The notes beneath the pieces were generated by a model. The model made no database searches, was not told the DNA's origin, and saw only the letters and a list, made by a program, of their open reading frames with translations. A stretch of 64,000 bases of DNA from Cinnamomum chago (taxonomy: Eukaryota; Streptophyta; Magnoliopsida; Laurales; Lauraceae), in NCBI GenBank assembly GCA_038049695.1, contig CP142455.1, positions 25,333,501-25,397,500 on the forward strand. The letters run 5' to 3'. Shown here one piece after another: positions 60,318-64,000 of the stretch. How positions within the stretch are numbered: the stretch's first letter is position 1; the number at the start of each line of letters is the position of its first letter. A program made the position numbers and the translations under genes.

Positions 60318-62042
60318 ACATTCTTCTTTTTCTTTTTTTTTTCTTTTTTTTTTTTTCAGAAATGCAAATCTTCATTGAAATACCCAAAAAACAACAATAA
60401 AGGGCGCACAAAATCTCCTTCCAAAAAGAAGTCCCTATTGAAAGAGAAACATAGTTTAGCTAAAAAAAGTGAGTAGAGATGACTTAAACTTCTAGGAAAA
60501 AAAAAAACTGAACAAATGAGAGGGGTCTGTAGCAGCCAGAATGTATGAAATGATGCTTGTAATCTTCCAATTCTTTTTACTATTAGTGCCTTCAATCACC
60601 TCCATTGCATCAGAAAAGATGTGGATCTCTGAGAGGCGAAGATCTTTTACCCTTCATAGAGCATAAAGATTGATCTTTCTTTTGTTTCTTTAGCGAAAGC
60701 AACCCTTTGTCCCCATATTGAACATACAAAAATAAAAGAGCCATTCATCCATATACCAAAGCCAAAGCTCAATTTTCCATCTAATGCATGGAAGGCCGCA
60801 AATCAGACGTGAATCTGATAGGGGGTCCGCAAAAGGCCTTATGTCTGGAATAGGGGGTGGCCACGTTAGCCTCTATTTTATCATTGGGTCCCCACATCAT
60901 CTTTTCCTCTAATTCGAGATTCTGGTTGGATTTATAGTCAAACCTCTAAATATGAAATCATTCCTAGCTTTCCACAGTGCCCACCAAATTATTGGAACCC
61001 ATGCCTTAGAGAATTAGTCAATAATGAGTGAATTTGAATTATCAAGGTCTATAGTTTGCTTCCACCACTCCTGCTGTCCAATAGTAGGACCATCACCCAT
61101 GAGTAGACCTAGTTTAAAGCAAAACCATACAACTCTAGTGTGGTCACATTTTGGGGCGAACCCAAATTTATTTATTTATTTATTTTATAACATTTCCATC
61201 CAAAAAGGAGAATTCTATGGGGCAAAGGAATTTTCCAAAGACGTTGCCACTTGACAATGGTATTGATGGCTGAAGTGTTTAAGAGGTTCTGGTCTGGCAA
61301 GCAAATTTAGTAGTAAGCACTCTATCTTTAATAAAGGGCCAAACTCTTTTATCCAAAACATTAGCTCTCAGGATGTCTACTTTGTGGATATCATCAACAG
61401 CCATTTGGTCAATACCTAAACTGGTCCACATCTCAATCTTTATTTATGTTCCACTTAAGTTCATAATGTAAAGGACAGGTTCATTAACAATTGAGTAAGG
61501 CTTCCTAAGCCCCTGTTTACAAGGTATCCAATTATTGTTCCACAGTGAGATATGTTCTCCATTACCAATAGCCCATCATGTGTTCTCTTTAATAAAGTTA
61601 GCCGCTTCGACAAACCCTTTCCAAAACCAGGAATCGCCACTTTTGGAACTTGCCTCCCAGAATGGTTTATTTGGGCAAATACCTGTCACTGTTAATTGAT
61701 TGTGGCCTATGGGCTTATTTAGGAAGGAATGTATCCACATATTACAAGTTTGAAAGGGAATTTTGAGCACCCTCCAATTAGATAGGTAATATTAAAAAGA
61801 AGGATAAGAGATTGGGATTTGAAAATAAGGCTTTTAATCATTGAGTTATTAGATTAGGATGAATATCTTGTTGTAAGCTTTACATACTGCATCTGGAGTT
61901 TTGTGAGGAACTGGTAAGATTTCAAAGTGAAAATTTTTAGCACATACGATTAGAAAAGAGAGTTCTCCAAATTTAGTTTAAATGATATTATTTATAATTG
62001 AGAGGCTTGTATGGGATGTGGCCGTATTAAGGTCAAAACTAC
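60318..62042 (-). mobile_element. LINE (L1-type) 3' part, 5'-truncated and decayed
   Basis: The minus strand, from right to left, reads ILPVPHKTPDAVCKAYNK (about 61900), GNGEHISLWNNNWIPCKQG (about 61540), IIWWALWKARNDFIFRG (about 60970) and a weak RNase H segment, NSKKNWKITSIISYILAA (about 60570). These are the zf-RVT to RNase H parts of plant L1 ORF2. It ends in an A-rich tail (T-rich on the plus strand, 60318-60358). Several stops interrupt it, and the upstream reverse transcriptase is absent. Confidence 0.75.
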
Positions 62043-62043
62043 T

Positions 62044-62044
<1 letters not shown>

Positions 62045-62076
<32 letters not shown>
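62045..62076. repeat. Run of 32 T
   Basis: An uninterrupted T tract between the two oppositely oriented LINE pieces. It may mark an old insertion junction. Confidence 0.7.
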
Positions 62077-62077
<1 letters not shown>

Positions 62078-62094
62078 TGTCTCCCCCCACCCTT

Positions 62095-62690
62095 GAGTGT
62101 TTTCAATGTTGATGGTTCAGCAAGAGGAAGGCCAGGGCCTGTTGGAATCAGAGGTGTTCTTCAAAATGGTAAGGGTGGCGTCATTTTTATATTTTTAAAG
62201 CTCGTGGGTGTTTACGATTCACAATGGTAAGGGTGGCGTCATTTTTATATTTTTAAAGCACGTGAGTGTTTACGATTCTAATGAAGCTGAGGTGTTAGCC
62301 ATTTTGGAAGCTCTTCGGTGCTTTTCTAAGAACATCATTGGGGATCTCATTATGGAAAGTGACACTTCCAATGCAATTGCTTGGACATATAAAAAGAATG
62401 TCAACCCTTGGAAATTTCAATTCCTATTCAATGAAATCGGATCTTTATCTACATGTTTTAATGTTATCTTTCATCATGTCGCTAGATCGGCTAACTCTCT
62501 GGCTGATGCTCTAGCTAAGCAGGGGTTGAGAGGTCTTCTCCTTGAGAGGGTATGATTATGTAAGTTTTGGGTGGTGTCTTTTGTTTGTGTTTGGTGGGAG
62601 AGAGTACAATACTCGTGTACATTTTCTTCCTTCATTGTAATCTCATTTATTAATAAATGAATGTTTTTGTTACTAATTTAAAAAAAATAA
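62095..62690 (+). mobile_element. LINE 3' end with RNase H domain, 5'-truncated
   Basis: An RVT_3-type RNase H reads FNVDGSARGRPGPVGIRGVL (first Asp), NEAEVLAILEALRCF (Glu), MESDTSNAIAW (Asp) and HHVARSANSLADALAKQG (last Asp), with a stop at 62555. A 3' tail follows, ending in an A-rich run at about 62680. A 58-bp tandem duplication (62168-62225, 62226-62283; core AAGGGTGGCGTCATTTTTAT) breaks the frame within the domain. It is the end of an L1-type ORF2, opposite in orientation to the LINE on its left. Confidence 0.8.
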
Positions 62691-63321
62691 AAATTAGCAC
62701 ATACATAATGTTATTCTAGAAACAAATCTGGAAAATACTTTTTCTGCATTTTATCTAATCCTATTTTTGTGGCAATTGCTTTTCACCCACTGATTTGTTG
62801 TGAATATTTCTCTTATCTGGTTCCTGCAGTTATATAGATGCTCTTCAATGCGAGAAAAATATAGGAAGTTTCATCATAGCTAGCCTAAAACTCTTTTCCT
62901 TTGGTAAATCTTCTCATCATGTTTAGGAACCAGTAAGAACATAGACGAAACATTGGACACTTGTCACCTGCAAATTGTGACCGATCTTCACAATTCATGC
63001 TTCCTTTGAATAATTCTCCAACATAGAATCCAAGCAATGAGCTGCGCAAGCAGTCTTACAAAGATGGGGACATCCGTCAATGGCCTTTTTTGTGTGATGA
63101 ACGATCAATGACTCAATTGGATACGATGGATATGATACTCAATTACCTTCCCAGTGAGTCATGATTTGTGCAGTTATGTTAGCATCGAATCAGTTATGGC
63201 CCATTTTATAATTGGATGTAGGTATTGACAAGTTTTAAGGTATTTTAGTCTTCTATGTTTTACCGTGTTCGGGGAGTCAAGATTAAAACAGGTAATAGAT
63301 TGATAATTGATGAAGTTCTAT

Positions 63322-63502
63322 TTTTTTTTTTCCTCCGGCTATCGGAGGGTTTCCAACCCTTTGGACTGGACTAATCCCTCCTCCCAGAGGGAAGCGAGTA
63401 AACTCTCCCTGTAGCCCTAGTGGGGTGGTACAGTTTCGAACCTACAACCTCCAGGTGCAAACCATGGTCCTGGGCCAAGTGAGCTACCCCTTGGGGTTAA
63501 GG
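63322..63502 (-). mobile_element. tRNA-derived SINE
   Basis: The minus strand opens with GGGGTAGCTCACTTGGCCCA (box A, TAGCTCACTTGG) and has GGTTCGAAAC (box B) about 45 bases on. A tRNA-unrelated body and an A-rich tail (T run at 63322-63331 on the plus strand) follow. It is too diverged from a cloverleaf to be a tRNA gene. The form recalls plant Au-type SINEs. No clear target duplication was found. Confidence 0.7.
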
Positions 63503-64000
63503 TTGTGTTAAGACCTACTCATTTCTTCTTCTTCTTCTTTTTGTGAAATTCCAAATTGTTCTAGAACTTTTTTCTCATTTTCAAAAAAGTACTTGATGTT
63601 TGAATATTTCAAAAAGTTTTCCACAATTTTTTCCATGAAGTCCTCTCCTATTTTTTTTGGAAAATGACAAAAATACCCTTATTTCATTTTTCAAATCTTC
63701 CCTTTAATAAATCATTTAAGATAAATGATCAAGTCCAACTCAGATGACCTCATAGAACCTATTGTAACTGCCTTAATGCATGGATGGTTGAAAAAAAAAA
63801 GTTGATTCCAAATGGCTAAAAATCTAGCTTCATTCAATGATTATAATCATCAAAATCAAAATGATGGGCCCTCTCTCTCTCCATTCTTGTTCACCATGGT
63901 GGTAGAACTTTGAGTGCTCTCATCCTTAATGCAAAGGATGCGCGGACTTGGCCCAAAGCTTTATGGTTGGAGTAGGTTGTTCAGAAGAGGTATTCAGGCC
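63503..64000. other. AT-rich end of window, no gene seen
   Basis: No coding region or element is recognised up to the window edge. Confidence 0.4.

Noticed and set aside
63400-63502. tRNA gene
   Set aside because: Box A and box B are present but the stems do not form a cloverleaf and an A-rich tail follows; SINE fits better.

Overview
This window is nuclear DNA of a flowering plant. The evidence is the set of plant element families present: Ty3/gypsy Tat and Ty1/copia LTR elements, En/Spm (CACTA), Mutator and hAT DNA transposons, a Helitron-like RPA gene, L1-type LINEs and a tRNA-derived SINE. Fragments of plant genes (PPR, F-box/DUF295, ribosomal protein eL28, light-harvesting protein) are also present. 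Species cannot be told from the sequence. It is an accessory, transposon-dominated region: I see no host gene that is clearly whole.

Layout from left to right. 464-3734 is a solo LTR with a 5-bp target duplication and an internal set of GTCGAC-centred hairpin repeats. 5665-5849 is a foldback MITE set in (TA)n. 5864-~11085 is a 5'-truncated CACTA element on the minus strand, with a decayed TNPD-type transposase followed by a TNPA-like gene. 12656-24311 is a second, end-to-end CACTA element of 11.66 kb (3-bp duplication CTA, palindromic CGTCGGTAAA subterminal repeats). It keeps a spliced TNPA-like gene, has no recognisable transposase, and carries captured host sequence: the C-terminal half of a PPR gene and at least one ankyrin-like exon.

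25992-38350 is an F-box/DUF295 gene split after codon 11 by a young 11.09-kb Tat-lineage Ty3/gypsy element (26025-37118). The element has two 670-bp LTRs about 99.3% alike, a tRNA-Asp-type primer site, gag and pol on the minus strand, an antisense ORF region, and a 55-bp tandem array between that region and pol. 39169-43292 is a broken Ty1/copia element with an 864-bp duplication inside its LTR. LINE and copia scraps follow. 47.3-50.3 kb holds a G-rich foldback, a pyrimidine-rich tract, a 12-codon light-harvesting-protein exon and two exons of ribosomal protein eL28.

51.0-56.4 kb is the most striking structure: a near-perfect palindrome with arms of about 2.65 kb and a 17-bp spacer. Each arm holds a divergently oriented, decayed RPA70-like (OB-fold) gene of the type found in plant Helitrons, and the arms end near a GC hairpin like a Helitron 3' end. 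56831-60043 is a Mutator-type element (about 113-bp TIRs, 9-bp duplication) holding a 581-bp hAT MITE (8-bp duplication) and a second MITE in (TA)n. 60.3-62.7 kb holds two LINE tails in opposite orientation, and 63.3-63.5 kb a SINE.

There is no operon or pathway here. The genes relate to each other through transposition: capture (PPR, ankyrin, eL28, LHC), disruption (F-box) and duplication (RPA). Stretches not listed as features show no gene that I can support.
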